Shown in pieces: positions 1-8,123 of a stretch of 30,958 nt of DNA. Each line of letters begins with the position of its first letter. Position 1 is the stretch's first letter. Below the pieces are notes generated by a model, which did not search any database, was not told where the DNA came from, and saw only the letters and a program-made list of their open reading frames with translations. The position numbers and the translations under genes were made by a program. This stretch comes from a virus. The stretch is from positions 1 through 30,958 of the IMG/VR virus record IMGVR_UViG_3300020172_001413; one strand, written 5' to 3'.

Positions 1-3000
1 ATACGGTAATCTTACCTATACTGCTGGAACAACAGCATCTGCAGGAGTTTACACATTTGCTGGATCTAGCGGAACGCAAACAATCAATACTAATAACAAT
101 AGCACCGCATTTAATGATTTTATTATAAACAGTACCAATACTGTTCAACTTTCTAGCGCCCTAACATTAACTGGTACTCTTACACTAACAACTGGTGTGT
201 TTGAATCTGGTTCGTATAATGTTACTTGTTTTTCGTTTGATTCAAATAACAGCAACGTTAGAACACTTAATATGGGTTCTGGGACATGGACGCTTACAGG
301 TTATACAGATATTTGGGATATATCAACTACAACAAATTTTACTTTCATAAAAGGCACAGCTAATATTGTATCTTCCTATAACTCGACTTCTGTCGTTCAA
401 TTTTATGGTGGTGGATTAACATATAATAATTTTACAGGAACTTCTACAACTACTAGATTTGACATATATGGAAGTAATACATTTGCTACATTTACTATTC
501 CAGCTGGTGGTAATTTAAGATTTGAAGCTGGAACAACAAATACATTCAGTACGTTTTCTTTCGGAAACAACTCAGGCGACATTTCTACATTAGATACTAC
601 AACTGCTGGTGTTGCAGCAACGTTAGTTTATGCTGGATCATCTAAAGTTCGTACGAACTATGCGACTGTAAGAGATATCACAGGTAGTCCAGTCGATGTT
701 TGGTACATGGGCGGTAATTCTACAAATACTAGCAACAATACTAATCTGTATTTCTATAATCCACCATTGTATTGGATAGGTGGTGGTGGTACTTGGGATA
801 ACACGAGCACCACAAATTGGTCTTTCTTCTCTGGAGGAAGCAGCGCAGGATACTATCCAGATCAATACACTGATGTTATTTTTGATTCAGGTTCAGATAG
901 CGGTTCAACATTTGCTATTGTTACTGGAACTGGTTTGACAGTAAACTGCCGAAACTTTACAGCATCTGCTTTAGATTATGCTATGACATTAAGAATAGTT
1001 GGATCTGCTGGTGTATTAAATGTTTATGGCGATTTTTCTACACCAAGCACTAACTTTTCTTTCACAGATGCAGGAGCTCCTGGCTCTTCTGGTGAACTAG
1101 TATTTGCTAGCACATCCACAGGAAAAACAATCACTACAAATGGCACTTCGTTATTAGAAGTTGAATTTAATGGTGTTGGTGGTGGTTGGACGTTGCAAGA
1201 TAATTTTACAGCTTCCGAATACACTATTTTAACAGCAGGAACTATAACGCTCAATGATAAAATATTAACAACAGCGTCCTTTACATTTAGTGGTTCAACA
1301 GCTAGAAGTATTGCCTTTGGTACGAGCGGAAAAATTGTTCTTACTGGCAGTACAGGCAGTCCATCAAATAGAGAATGGGATGGTTCAACATTAACAAACT
1401 TTACCGTGTCTGGTAGCAGAAGAGTAGAATATACTGGTACTGGCTTGGGTAATATGTATTTCTTTCATGGCGATACTGCTGGTGGTGTTGAAACAAATGC
1501 TGTAGATTTATACATTACTTCTGCATCACTGGCTTCCAATCTTCTTTATGGGCGTGTTAGAAATTTAATTTGCACAGGAAGTACTAATACTATAGGCTGG
1601 ACTTCTGGTTTAATCGTACATGGCGATTTTACGCTAGGTTCTGGTATGAATGTAGACACCAGTTCAACGACAGTAACATTTTCAGGTACAACAGCAAATG
1701 GTCAAACAACTCAAAACATAACGACTAATGGAGTTGCCATTCTTGCTGATGCTACATTCAGCGGCACAGCATCATACGTTCTAAATGGAAACATACAGTT
1801 TGGTAATACTACTACTGCCAACTATTCAATAGTAACTCTTACCACTGGCACACTAGTGTTGGGTAACTATGATGTAACTCATTACGGCACATTCAGTAGT
1901 ACAGGTTCTGGTGTTCGAGGAATATCAACTACGGGTGGTGTTTGGAGAGTAACAAATAACAATGGTACTGCGACTATTTGGAATACGACAACCATGACAA
2001 ACTTTACTAACACTGGTGGATTAACTGCAGAAATAATCAGTGTAGATGCATCAAATATCACAAAAACTATATCACCTGGTTCAACTGGGGTAACAGAGTC
2101 TAACGCTATCAGTTTTATTATTGATATAACAACTTGTGTTATAGCTATTTCTTCAGGTCATAGTGTTAAAAACATAACTTTTAAAAATAACACCTTCACA
2201 TATACAGGTGCTACATCAACTCTAACGGTTTATGGAAATCTTACTTTTGAAGGAACCAGTATTACTTATACTGGTGGCTCAGGAACGATCACTTTTGCTG
2301 GTAGCGGAACACAAACGATTACCACGAATGGTGTAACTATCGATAAACCTATTACATTCAATGGAGCAGCTTATTCTTTAGGTAGTGCAGTTACTGTCGG
2401 ATCTTCCCGTTTAACAACGTATACTTCTGGTAATGTTGTATTGAATGGCTATACATTTACCACAGGAACGTTGACAGCTTCTGGAACAAATTCCAGAACT
2501 ATTGACCATGGTAGCAACGGACAGATAACAGTTTCTGGAAACGGTTCGATAGCTTTTAATGCTAACGGCAGCAATATTACATATGCTGGTCTTGGTACGA
2601 TTAATATGACCGCTGCAACTGCAAAAACCTTTGTAGCTAATGATAATATTTTTGCTATTTTAAATCAAGGTGGAGTTGGAACTTTGACAGTAGCAAATAG
2701 TGCTACTTTTTACAATATAACAAGTACAGCGACTGCAAACACCACAGTTAATTTTTACTGGTATGAAAGAATCAGAATATCTCAAGGCGGTGATGCAAAC
2801 ACGCTTTCTGGCAGTAATTCTTCTGTAATTGTTACTGCAAGTGGTATTACAAATCCTGGTGGTATTGCACTAGGCGAGTTAGCAACTACTTACATCATAG
2901 GTTCGAATAATTACTTAAACTTTAGTTATTTTGTACCATCTCTTGTATTAGCAGCACAAAATAACTTCAGCCTTGGTAACAATCAAACTTATGGTGCAAA

Positions 3001-3118
3001 TTCAAAAGCTAGCTATTGCATTCGAAATTGGCCAGTTGCTAGTTTGACAACAAATACAAAAGACTATGGTTTCACATATCTCAAAGAAAACTTTATCCCA
3101 TTTATGTTGACGACATAA
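1..3118 (+). CDS. Giant repetitive adhesin / tail-fibre-like protein, 5' end missing
   Basis: The reading frame is already open at base 2, so the gene starts outside the window; a GTG at 197 is only an internal codon. About 1,038 codons are visible, ending at TAA 3116-3118. The product is rich in Thr, Ser, Gly and Asn with many short beta-strand-like runs, as in beta-helical phage fibres and bacterial adhesins. A motif with ITTNG recurs at bases 1130, 1718 and 2318, that is every 196-200 residues, with a weaker copy near base 83. At about 765-890 lies a YWIGGGGTW...NW...DVIFDS pattern of a kind common in secreted adhesin repeats. No enzyme motif is seen. Position beside a tail-fibre gene and the neck genes suggests a virion surface protein that contacts the host; that role is inferred. 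The last 17 bases overlap the opposite-strand cupin gene. Confidence 0.75.
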   Translation, partial: YGNLTYTAGTTASAGVYTFAGSSGTQTINTNNNSTAFNDFIINSTNTVQLSSALTLTGTLTLTTGVFESGSYNVTCFSFDSNNSNVRTLNMGSGTWTLTGYTDIWDISTTTNFTFIKGTANIVSSYNSTSVVQFYGGGLTYNNFTGTSTTTRFDIYGSNTFATFTIPAGGNLRFEAGTTNTFSTFSFGNNSGDISTLDTTTAGVAATLVYAGSSKVRTNYATVRDITGSPVDVWYMGGNSTNTSNNTNLYFYNPPLYWIGGGGTWDNTSTTNWSFFSGGSSAGYYPDQYTDVIFDSGSDSGSTFAIVTGTGLTVNCRNFTASALDYAMTLRIVGSAGVLNVYGDFSTPSTNFSFTDAGAPGSSGELVFASTSTGKTITTNGTSLLEVEFNGVGGGWTLQDNFTASEYTILTAGTITLNDKILTTASFTFSGSTARSIAFGTSGKIVLTGSTGSPSNREWDGSTLTNFTVSGSRRVEYTGTGLGNMYFFHGDTAGGVETNAVDLYITSASLASNLLYGRVRNLICTGSTNTIGWTSGLIVHGDFTLGSGMNVDTSSTTVTFSGTTANGQTTQNITTNGVAILADATFSGTASYVLNGNIQFGNTTTANYSIVTLTTGTLVLGNYDVTHYGTFSSTGSGVRGISTTGGVWRVTNNNGTATIWNTTTMTNFTNTGGLTAEIISVDASNITKTISPGSTGVTESNAISFIIDITTCVIAISSGHSVKNITFKNNTFTYTGATSTLTVYGNLTFEGTSITYTGGSGTITFAGSGTQTITTNGVTIDKPITFNGAAYSLGSAVTVGSSRLTTYTSGNVVLNGYTFTTGTLTASGTNSRTIDHGSNGQITVSGNGSIAFNANGSNITYAGLGTINMTAATAKTFVANDNIFAILNQGGVGTLTVANSATFYNITSTATANTTVNFYWYERIRISQGGDANTLSGSNSSVIVTASGITNPGGIALGELATTYIIGSNNYLNFSYFVPSLVLAAQNNFSLGNNQTYGANSKASYCIRNWPVASLTTNTKDYGFTYLKENFIPFMLTT
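1130..2332 (+). repeat. Long-period protein repeat (ITTNG modules) in adhesin gene
   Basis: Three copies of an Ile-Thr-Thr-Asn-Gly core begin at bases 1130, 1718 and 2318, spaced 588 and 600 bases in the same frame. Each is preceded by an F-A/S-x-x-G-T type strand and followed by a strand containing FNG or FSG. The DNA of the copies has diverged, so this is an old protein-level repeat and not a recent duplication. Confidence 0.6.
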
Positions 3119-3449
3119 TATTGTAAATGTCAGACACGTCTTCTACTGTCGAAACTTCAGCTATCGAGGATTGATCCTCTAATGCTTCGAGCTGAGTAGG
3201 TAGCAGAGGTCCACTTCTCCATGTATCGCCGAGATTAAGTATTATTTCTTTGATCTCGGCATTCGATGTATCGATGACCTTCAGCATGAATTTGCCGCTA
3301 AGGACCACCCATGTCTTGTCTTTGTTTTTGTGAAAATGCATGGTGGTTTTCGATCCAGCCTTATCGAACTGAAGAAATTTACCAGTGTAATGCTCGGTGG
3401 CTGCGAAAATGATTTCCTTACCCCATTCACGTTCTGATTCGATGCTCAT
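3102..3449 (-). CDS. Small cupin-fold protein, antisense between fibre genes
   Basis: This is the only convincing minus-strand gene in the window. The start at 3449 is preferred over an ATG at 3461 because GGAGG sits five bases before it; this gives 115 residues. A single cupin domain is visible: the metal-site pair His38-x-His40 after a TTM strand, then VVLSGKF, and a second half with LGDTWRSGP. The usual Glu of cupin motif 1 is not obvious, so metal binding may differ. Related stand-alone cupins bind or isomerise sugars, but no substrate can be read here. The gene converges on the adhesin gene with a 17-base overlap and diverges from the tail fibre at 3541. Its base composition looks richer in G+C than the adhesin gene, which may mean separate acquisition. 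A role in virion surface sugars or fibre function is a guess from context. Confidence 0.72.
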   Translation of the reverse strand: MSIESEREWGKEIIFAATEHYTGKFLQFDKAGSKTTMHFHKNKDKTWVVLSGKFMLKVIDTSNAEIKEIILNLGDTWRSGPLLPTQLEALEDQSSIAEVSTVEDVSDIYNIMSST

Positions 3450-3480
3450 ATTAACCTCCATTATGAACGAACACTCTTTT

Positions 3481-3488
3481 TATATATA
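3481..3488 (-). promoter_or_regulatory. Possible minus-strand late promoter for the cupin gene
   Basis: TATATATA reads the same on both strands and differs at one position from the T4 late box TATAAATA. It lies about 31 bases before the cupin ATG at 3449, which matches the spacing of late boxes to start codons elsewhere in the window. It is AT-rich sequence, so chance is a real alternative. Confidence 0.3.
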
Positions 3489-3501
3489 GACCCTCGAAAA
3501 G

Positions 3502-3509
3502 TATAAATA
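3502..3509 (+). promoter_or_regulatory. T4-type late promoter before tail-fibre gene
   Basis: A perfect TATAAATA late -10 octamer stands 31 bases before the ATG at 3541. This class of promoter is recognised by phage sigma factor gp55, which is encoded at 23591-24157. GGGGAAAGGGAA just before the ATG supplies a purine-rich ribosome site. Confidence 0.8.
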
Positions 3510-3540
3510 GAAAAAATAACACCATTGGGGAAAGGGAACC

Positions 3541-5613
3541 ATGGCTGATAGAGATTTCGTCGTTAAGAACGGCTTACGCACAGTTGGTAACACGATCGTG
3601 GCCAACTCTTCACAAATTTCTTTAAATTCTAACGTCGTTATAGACTCAGCTGCATCTTTGTCAGCTAATGGTTCTGTAGGTGCTGCTGGGCAGTATCTCC
3701 TTTCCAACGGTAGTGGCGTTTACTGGGCTACTGTAGCAGCTGGCGTTAATACTGCAGCACAATACGCGTGGACCAACACCCACTCTTTCAGCAATGTCGT
3801 AACTTTCAACGCTAACCTTGTTGTCAACAATAGTTTGGTAGCTAATGGTGGCGTAGGAACATCTGGTCAAGTATTGACCTCGAATGGTTCGACTGGTTCG
3901 CCATATTGGTCGACAGTTGTAGGTGTAAACACTGCAGCTTCGTATACTTTTACAAATACAATTATTTTTACTAACACTATTACAACAAATGGCAGACTAA
4001 TTCTTGATAACATTGTTACAGCAAACGGTAGCAATGGTACTCCAGGTCAAGTATTGACCAGTAATTCTCTTGGTGTTTATTGGTCATCAGCAGCCACTGG
4101 TACAGTGACATCTGTTGATTCTGGTTCTGGTCTTGGTGGTGGTCCTGTTAACACTACAGGAACATTGTTTGTTGTTGCAAACACTGGTATCGTAGCAAAC
4201 TCTACTGGTGTATTTGTTTCTAACACATACGTAAATACTAGCGCTAATTTTACAGTAAATGGTTCGCTTACATTTTCTAATGTATCTACATTCAATTCTA
4301 ACGTCGTATTTGGTAGAGCAATTTCAGCTAATGGTGGTTATGGTACTGCTGGTCAAGCACTTATAAGCGGTGGTGGCACTACTAACAATTATTGGAGTAG
4401 TGTTGTTACTTCCGTTTCTATTACAGCAAACCAGCTTTCTGCTACTTTCAGTGGTGCCAATCCTACTCTTGGTCTTGTATCATTAGCCAACGTTGTTGCT
4501 GGTGCGTATACACTTGCAACAGTCACGGTCGATTCATTCGGTCGTATTGCTGGTATTGCTAACGGTTCTGGTGGCGCGTCTGGCGTGACATCAGTAGCAA
4601 ATGGCGTTAATATGATAGTTTCAGGAACTGGTACTGGTCCTTATACGGGAGCAGTTACAGTCAGTATGGCAACTGGCGGTGCTGGTGCGTGCACATATGG
4701 TGGATCTGGTGTTTCGGGATTTACTCTTGACGCCTATGGTCGTGTAACTGGTGTTACAACTGCAACTTATTTGACTTCAGCTGTAACTTCTGTTGCGGCA
4801 GGAAACGGTATTACAAAATCTGGTACAACTTCAGTAACAATATCGGCTAATGTCGGTAATGGTATCAATGCTGCATCGGGCGCTTTAGTTGTACAACCTG
4901 CAAACGGAATATCTGTAGGCAGTGGTGGTGTTGCAGTTACAGCTGCTAATGGTATTGCTGTATCATCTGGTGGTGTAAGAGTTGTGAATGCCGACAACAC
5001 TCTCGCTGTTACTTCTTCTGGTGTTTTTGTTAACACTTCTTCTCTATTAGCTACAACTGGCGACTTCAGTAAATCTTCTGGTACTACAACTTTTGCAAAC
5101 ACTGTAACTTTTGCAAGAGGATCTGGTGGTAGCGGAGGAATTGAAGGTGGTCAAATTCACTTAGAAAAACCTGCAAGTTCTACTAGTTTATCCTCTAACG
5201 TTGCTATCGATGTTTATGGAAACTTGGTAAGATTTTTCGAAGAACAAGTCAGCGCTACAGGGCGTGGCTACTATCTTGATCTGACATACGCTGCTTCATC
5301 ATCATGTTCGGCAATCGTAGTTACACCAACGGCTACTAGTTCAACAACTACAAATTATCCTATCGGTACAATACTTTGTGTTGGTGGAGCTGATGGTTAT
5401 AACGCCGCCTCATCTACCTTTGCCATGAATAATGATGTTGGCACGGTTTATACTGGTACTAGTGGTCCTCTCGGTCCTACTCTTAATTCCTATGCCTCAG
5501 GAAGCGCGCTTTCTGGAACTTGGAGATCTAGAGGTGTTGCTGGGAAAGAAGTTGCTGGCACTGGTTGTTGCAGTACAACTTATTACTGGTATTTAATTCA
5601 AAGAACTGCTTGA
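3541..5613 (+). CDS. Tail fibre protein with tandem repeats
   Basis: The 690-residue product opens with MADRDFVVKNGL, an opening I recognise from fibre proteins of marine T4-like phages. A module of the form ANG..G..GQ.L.S.G..YW occurs four times, near residues 41, 100, 160 and 263, with strands such as NTAASYTFTN between copies. The middle is a Gly/Ser/Val/Thr-rich repeat region typical of beta-helical shafts. The last hundred or so residues are different, with YPIGTILCVGG, GTW and a Cys-Cys pair near the C terminus, and look like a globular tip. Such tips usually bind the host receptor. The gene has its own late promoter and is followed directly by three small genes. It could be the main long fibre or an accessory one; the sequence does not decide. 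Confidence 0.82.
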   Translation: MADRDFVVKNGLRTVGNTIVANSSQISLNSNVVIDSAASLSANGSVGAAGQYLLSNGSGVYWATVAAGVNTAAQYAWTNTHSFSNVVTFNANLVVNNSLVANGGVGTSGQVLTSNGSTGSPYWSTVVGVNTAASYTFTNTIIFTNTITTNGRLILDNIVTANGSNGTPGQVLTSNSLGVYWSSAATGTVTSVDSGSGLGGGPVNTTGTLFVVANTGIVANSTGVFVSNTYVNTSANFTVNGSLTFSNVSTFNSNVVFGRAISANGGYGTAGQALISGGGTTNNYWSSVVTSVSITANQLSATFSGANPTLGLVSLANVVAGAYTLATVTVDSFGRIAGIANGSGGASGVTSVANGVNMIVSGTGTGPYTGAVTVSMATGGAGACTYGGSGVSGFTLDAYGRVTGVTTATYLTSAVTSVAAGNGITKSGTTSVTISANVGNGINAASGALVVQPANGISVGSGGVAVTAANGIAVSSGGVRVVNADNTLAVTSSGVFVNTSSLLATTGDFSKSSGTTTFANTVTFARGSGGSGGIEGGQIHLEKPASSTSLSSNVAIDVYGNLVRFFEEQVSATGRGYYLDLTYAASSSCSAIVVTPTATSSTTTNYPIGTILCVGGADGYNAASSTFAMNNDVGTVYTGTSGPLGPTLNSYASGSALSGTWRSRGVAGKEVAGTGCCSTTYYWYLIQRTA
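3661..4410 (+). repeat. Tandem shaft repeats in tail-fibre gene
   Basis: Four in-frame copies of a repeat begin near bases 3661, 3838, 4018 and 4327, each starting with codons for (S/V/T)-A-N-G and ending in Y-W. The first three are spaced 59 and 60 residues apart, the fourth 103. The DNA similarity, for example the shared CTGGTCAAG(T/C) strings, could allow recombination that changes fibre length. Confidence 0.6.
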
Positions 5614-5624
5614 GGAGAATGATT

Positions 5625-5903
5625 ATGGAAAATTTTAGAAATCTATCAAAATTAGAATTAATGGAAGATGGCGCTATGATTTGTAAACTTGAAATGTATG
5701 ACGATTGGAATGATAAATGGGAGACAGTAAACTTCGTTTATAGAAGCACAGATAAAGCACCAACTAGTAAGTGGGTGGAAAAACAAATTGAAGAAGGTAA
5801 TGCGCCCGAGATAACTATTTTTGTGCGTCCACCTCCTACACCAATTCCAGGTGTTGATACAGGAACTAGTTCGAATACATCACCAGGACCGACTGTGGCG
5901 TAA
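5625..5903 (+). CDS. Small hypothetical protein downstream of tail fibre
   Basis: I do not recognise this 92-residue protein. GGAG at 5614-5617 is seven bases before the ATG at 5625, whereas an in-frame ATG at 5619 would be too close, so the later start is used. The N-terminal half is a charged mixed region with several Trp residues (DDWNDKWETVNFVYRS). The C-terminal 25 residues are rich in Pro, Ser and Thr and look unstructured. It follows the tail fibre by eleven bases and its stop codon overlaps the ATG of the next gene (TAATG), so the genes are probably cotranslated. Its position would suit a fibre chaperone or tip attachment protein, but nothing in the sequence shows that. Confidence 0.65.
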   Translation: MENFRNLSKLELMEDGAMICKLEMYDDWNDKWETVNFVYRSTDKAPTSKWVEKQIEEGNAPEITIFVRPPPTPIPGVDTGTSSNTSPGPTVA

Positions 5904-6169
5904 TGTTACAAAATAAATTATTTGAATATGGAAAATTGAAGGGTACGATATACGATTTCGAATATGAAAACGATATATTACCGATGCATAACCATGATAT
6001 TGATACAGTACACATAACTGTAGTTGCTCGTGGTTCTTTTAAAACGAGTGGTAATGGGTGGGAGTTGATTGTGAAGTCTGGTGACGTTTTAGACTGGAAG
6101 GTAAATGACCCACACGAATTTGTAGCATTAGAGCCAAATTCTAGAATCGTAAATATACAAAAAGGTTGA
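5903..6169 (+). CDS. Very small cupin-fold protein
   Basis: This 88-residue protein is close to the minimum for one cupin barrel. His29-x-His31 follows a Pro-Met turn, then ITVVARGSF, then SGDVLDWKVNDPHEF, where the late His would complete a three-histidine metal site. The start overlaps the previous stop by one base (TAATG). It differs in sequence from the antisense cupin at 3102-3449, so the two are not recent copies. Single-domain cupins serve as dioxygenases, sugar isomerases or plain binding proteins; which applies here cannot be told. The gene ends three bases before gp13 and is probably in the same late transcript. Confidence 0.7.
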   Translation: MLQNKLFEYGKLKGTIYDFEYENDILPMHNHDIDTVHITVVARGSFKTSGNGWELIVKSGDVLDWKVNDPHEFVALEPNSRIVNIQKG

Positions 6170-6172
6170 TAG

Positions 6173-6913
6173 ATGTCAGTACCAACAACAAGAGCTGAGT
6201 TTAAAGAATACGTTCTTCGTAGACTTGGTAAGCCAGTTATCGAAATTAACGTCGATGATGATCAAGTTGATGATCGTATCGACGAAGCACTCAAGTATTA
6301 CTATGACTATCATTTCGATGGCACAGAAAAAATTTACTACAAGCATGTAGTAACACAAACTGATATCAACAACAAGTATATCACATTACCAGAAAACGTA
6401 ATTGGTGCTGTTAACCTATTTCCAATCGGTCAGGGTTTGAACACTAACAACCTGTTCAACATTCGCTATCAGATCGCGTTGAATGATCTTTATACACTGA
6501 CATCTGTTTCCATGGTGCCATACTACATGGCGCTTACTCATGTGCAGTTTCTAGAACAGATGCTTGTTGGCCAGCAGCCATTCCGCTATAATCGACATGT
6601 AAATAAATTATATATCGACACTGATTGGAATTTGTTTAGCATTGGCGATAGTATTCTTGTTGAGGCGTATCAGGTTGTCGACCCTACTACATATGCTGAT
6701 GTTTGGAGTGATCGTTGGTTGATGCGTTATTGTTATTGTCTTATCAAAATGCAGTGGGGCAACAACCTGAAGAAGTATCAGGGAATGCAACTTCCTGGTG
6801 GTCTTACTTTCAATGGTCAGCAGATCTATGATGAAGCTAATGAAGAAAAAGAAGAACTCGAAAGAGAAATGATTTACTCATACTCATTACCTGCCACGGA
6901 TATGATCGGGTAG
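6173..6913 (+). CDS. gp13: Neck protein gp13 (head completion)
   Basis: The 246-residue product matches my recollection of gp13-like neck proteins of marine T4-like phages: an N-terminal RAEFKEYVLRRLG helix, then INVDDDQVDDRIDEAL and YYYDYHFDGTEK. In T4 gp13 joins gp14 and closes the packaged head so that the tail can attach; T4 gp13 is longer, about 309 residues. AAAGG lies eight bases before the ATG. The gene begins the neck and packaging block that continues with gp14, gp15, gp16 and gp17, which supports the assignment. Assignment rests on family memory and gene order, not on a catalytic motif. Confidence 0.82.
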   Translation: MSVPTTRAEFKEYVLRRLGKPVIEINVDDDQVDDRIDEALKYYYDYHFDGTEKIYYKHVVTQTDINNKYITLPENVIGAVNLFPIGQGLNTNNLFNIRYQIALNDLYTLTSVSMVPYYMALTHVQFLEQMLVGQQPFRYNRHVNKLYIDTDWNLFSIGDSILVEAYQVVDPTTYADVWSDRWLMRYCYCLIKMQWGNNLKKYQGMQLPGGLTFNGQQIYDEANEEKEELEREMIYSYSLPATDMIG

Positions 6914-6934
6914 AAATACGTTTTACTAAACTAT

Positions 6935-6942
6935 ACTAAATA
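6935..6942 (+). promoter_or_regulatory. Weak late-promoter-like box before nuclease gene
   Basis: ACTAAATA differs at one position from NATAAATA and stands 30 bases before the ATG at 6973, in the 59-base gap after gp13. The spacing fits the other late boxes, but the match is imperfect in an AT-rich gap. Confidence 0.25.
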
Positions 6943-6972
6943 TCTTTATCAAAACATAAAAGTTGAATCATA

Positions 6973-7398
6973 ATGTATGAATATTCATGTAAAATTAATA
7001 AAGTGTTAGATGGCGACACTGTTGATATAAATTTAGATCTGGGGTTTAACATAGTGCTAGCTAACCAACGTGTTAGAATGGCAGGTGTTGACACGCCAGA
7101 ATCAAGAACAACTAATACTGAAGAAAAAGTAAGAGGTCTTTTATCAAAAAAGAAATTAACAGAAAAACTTGCTTCTTCAAAATGGTGTAAGATTAGAACT
7201 TTAAAATCTGATAATAATGATGATAAGTTTGGTAGAATTCTTGGTGAATTTATATTAGATGATGGAACTAATGTTAATCAGTGGTTAATAGAAAATAATT
7301 ATGCCGTAACTTATCAGGGCGAAAATAAAGATTTGGTTCAAGAACAACATCAAAAAAATAAAGCAATCTTAATTTCTAGAAATGAGTTAAAAGGTTAA
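6973..7398 (+). CDS. Staphylococcal-nuclease-like (thermonuclease) protein
   Basis: The 141-residue protein is an SNase-fold nuclease. DGDTVDINLDLGF near residue 14 is the Ca-binding DGDT motif, RVRMAGVDTPES near residue 34 carries the catalytic Arg and the DTPE loop, and DKFGRILGE near residue 82 supplies the second catalytic Arg region; ALI...NE closes the fold. No signal peptide is seen, so it should act in the infected cell, cutting DNA or RNA. It lies between gp13 and gp14, genes adjacent in T4. It is visibly more AT-rich than its neighbours, with many TTA and AGA codons, which suggests later insertion. It might degrade host DNA, process phage DNA or be a stray insertion; the sequence does not choose. 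T4 has no counterpart here. Confidence 0.85.
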   Translation: MYEYSCKINKVLDGDTVDINLDLGFNIVLANQRVRMAGVDTPESRTTNTEEKVRGLLSKKKLTEKLASSKWCKIRTLKSDNNDDKFGRILGEFILDDGTNVNQWLIENNYAVTYQGENKDLVQEQHQKNKAILISRNELKG

Positions 7399-7400
7399 GA

Positions 7401-8123
7401 ATGGCCACAAATTTTTTCTTCAATAATTTTTCTAGTTTTCAAGAGCAATCGCTTTTAGAAAGTTTAATTATTGAAGCAATCAAGATTTATGGTGAAGATA
7501 TGTTTTATCTTCCTCGTAACATCAATAATTTGGATAAAGTTTATACTGCTGACGACCAGTCATCGTATACACTTGCATTGCCTGTTGAAATGTATATCAA
7601 GTCAGTTGATGGGTTTTCTGGCGATGGTAACTTTATGTCCAAGTTTGGTCTTGAAATTCGTGATCAAGTTATATTCTCAGTCGCCCAAAGAGTGTTCAAT
7701 GAAGAGATCGGTAATGGTCTCTCGCTCGCTCGCCCGCGCGAAGGAGATCTTGTTTACTTTCCACTCAATAGAAAATGCTTTCAAATTAAGTATGTTAACA
7801 AGCAAGAGATGTTTTACCAGCTTGGTGCACTACAAACCTGGGAGCTTACTTGCGAACTATTCGAGTACAGCAACGAAGATATGGACACTGGCATTGCTGA
7901 AATCGATATTATGCAAACTCGTCTCAGCACTAACATACTCGACCGTGCAATTATGGATGAATACAATTTCTATCTTATGGACGAAAATGAAGACTACTTG
8001 GTGCAAGAAGCATACAACTTAGAAACTATTATAGGCACTGGTGGTAATGACGCGATACAAAACGAAACAGATAATTTTGTTGACTTCTCTGTTTATGATC
8101 CATTTAGTGAAGGTAGAATTTAA
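7401..8123 (+). CDS. gp14: Neck protein gp14
   Basis: The 240-residue protein starts MATNFFFNNF and contains SLLESLIIEAIKIYGEDMFYLPR, which matches the N-terminal region of gp14 neck proteins; T4 gp14 has 256 residues. In T4 gp14 binds gp13 to form the neck joining head and tail. The middle has IFSVAQRVF and a PREGDLVYFPL stretch, and the C terminus is acidic, ending VYDPFSEGRI. AAAGG from the end of the nuclease gene provides the ribosome site. The stop overlaps the gp15 ATG (TAATG). A short GC-rich stretch of CTCG repeats lies at 7722-7740 inside the gene. Confidence 0.82.
   Translation: MATNFFFNNFSSFQEQSLLESLIIEAIKIYGEDMFYLPRNINNLDKVYTADDQSSYTLALPVEMYIKSVDGFSGDGNFMSKFGLEIRDQVIFSVAQRVFNEEIGNGLSLARPREGDLVYFPLNRKCFQIKYVNKQEMFYQLGALQTWELTCELFEYSNEDMDTGIAEIDIMQTRLSTNILDRAIMDEYNFYLMDENEDYLVQEAYNLETIIGTGGNDAIQNETDNFVDFSVYDPFSEGRI

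Noticed and set aside
7722-7745. GC-rich CTCG-type simple repeat inside gp14
   Set aside because: Encodes an ordinary Leu-Ser-Leu-Ala-Arg-Pro-Arg stretch of the protein; no sign of frameshift or insertion.
7471-8022. 183-codon plus-strand frame inside gp14
   Set aside because: Overlaps gp14 in another frame; odd composition (Cys/Ser/Lys/Leu-rich) and no ribosome site, so it is a shadow.
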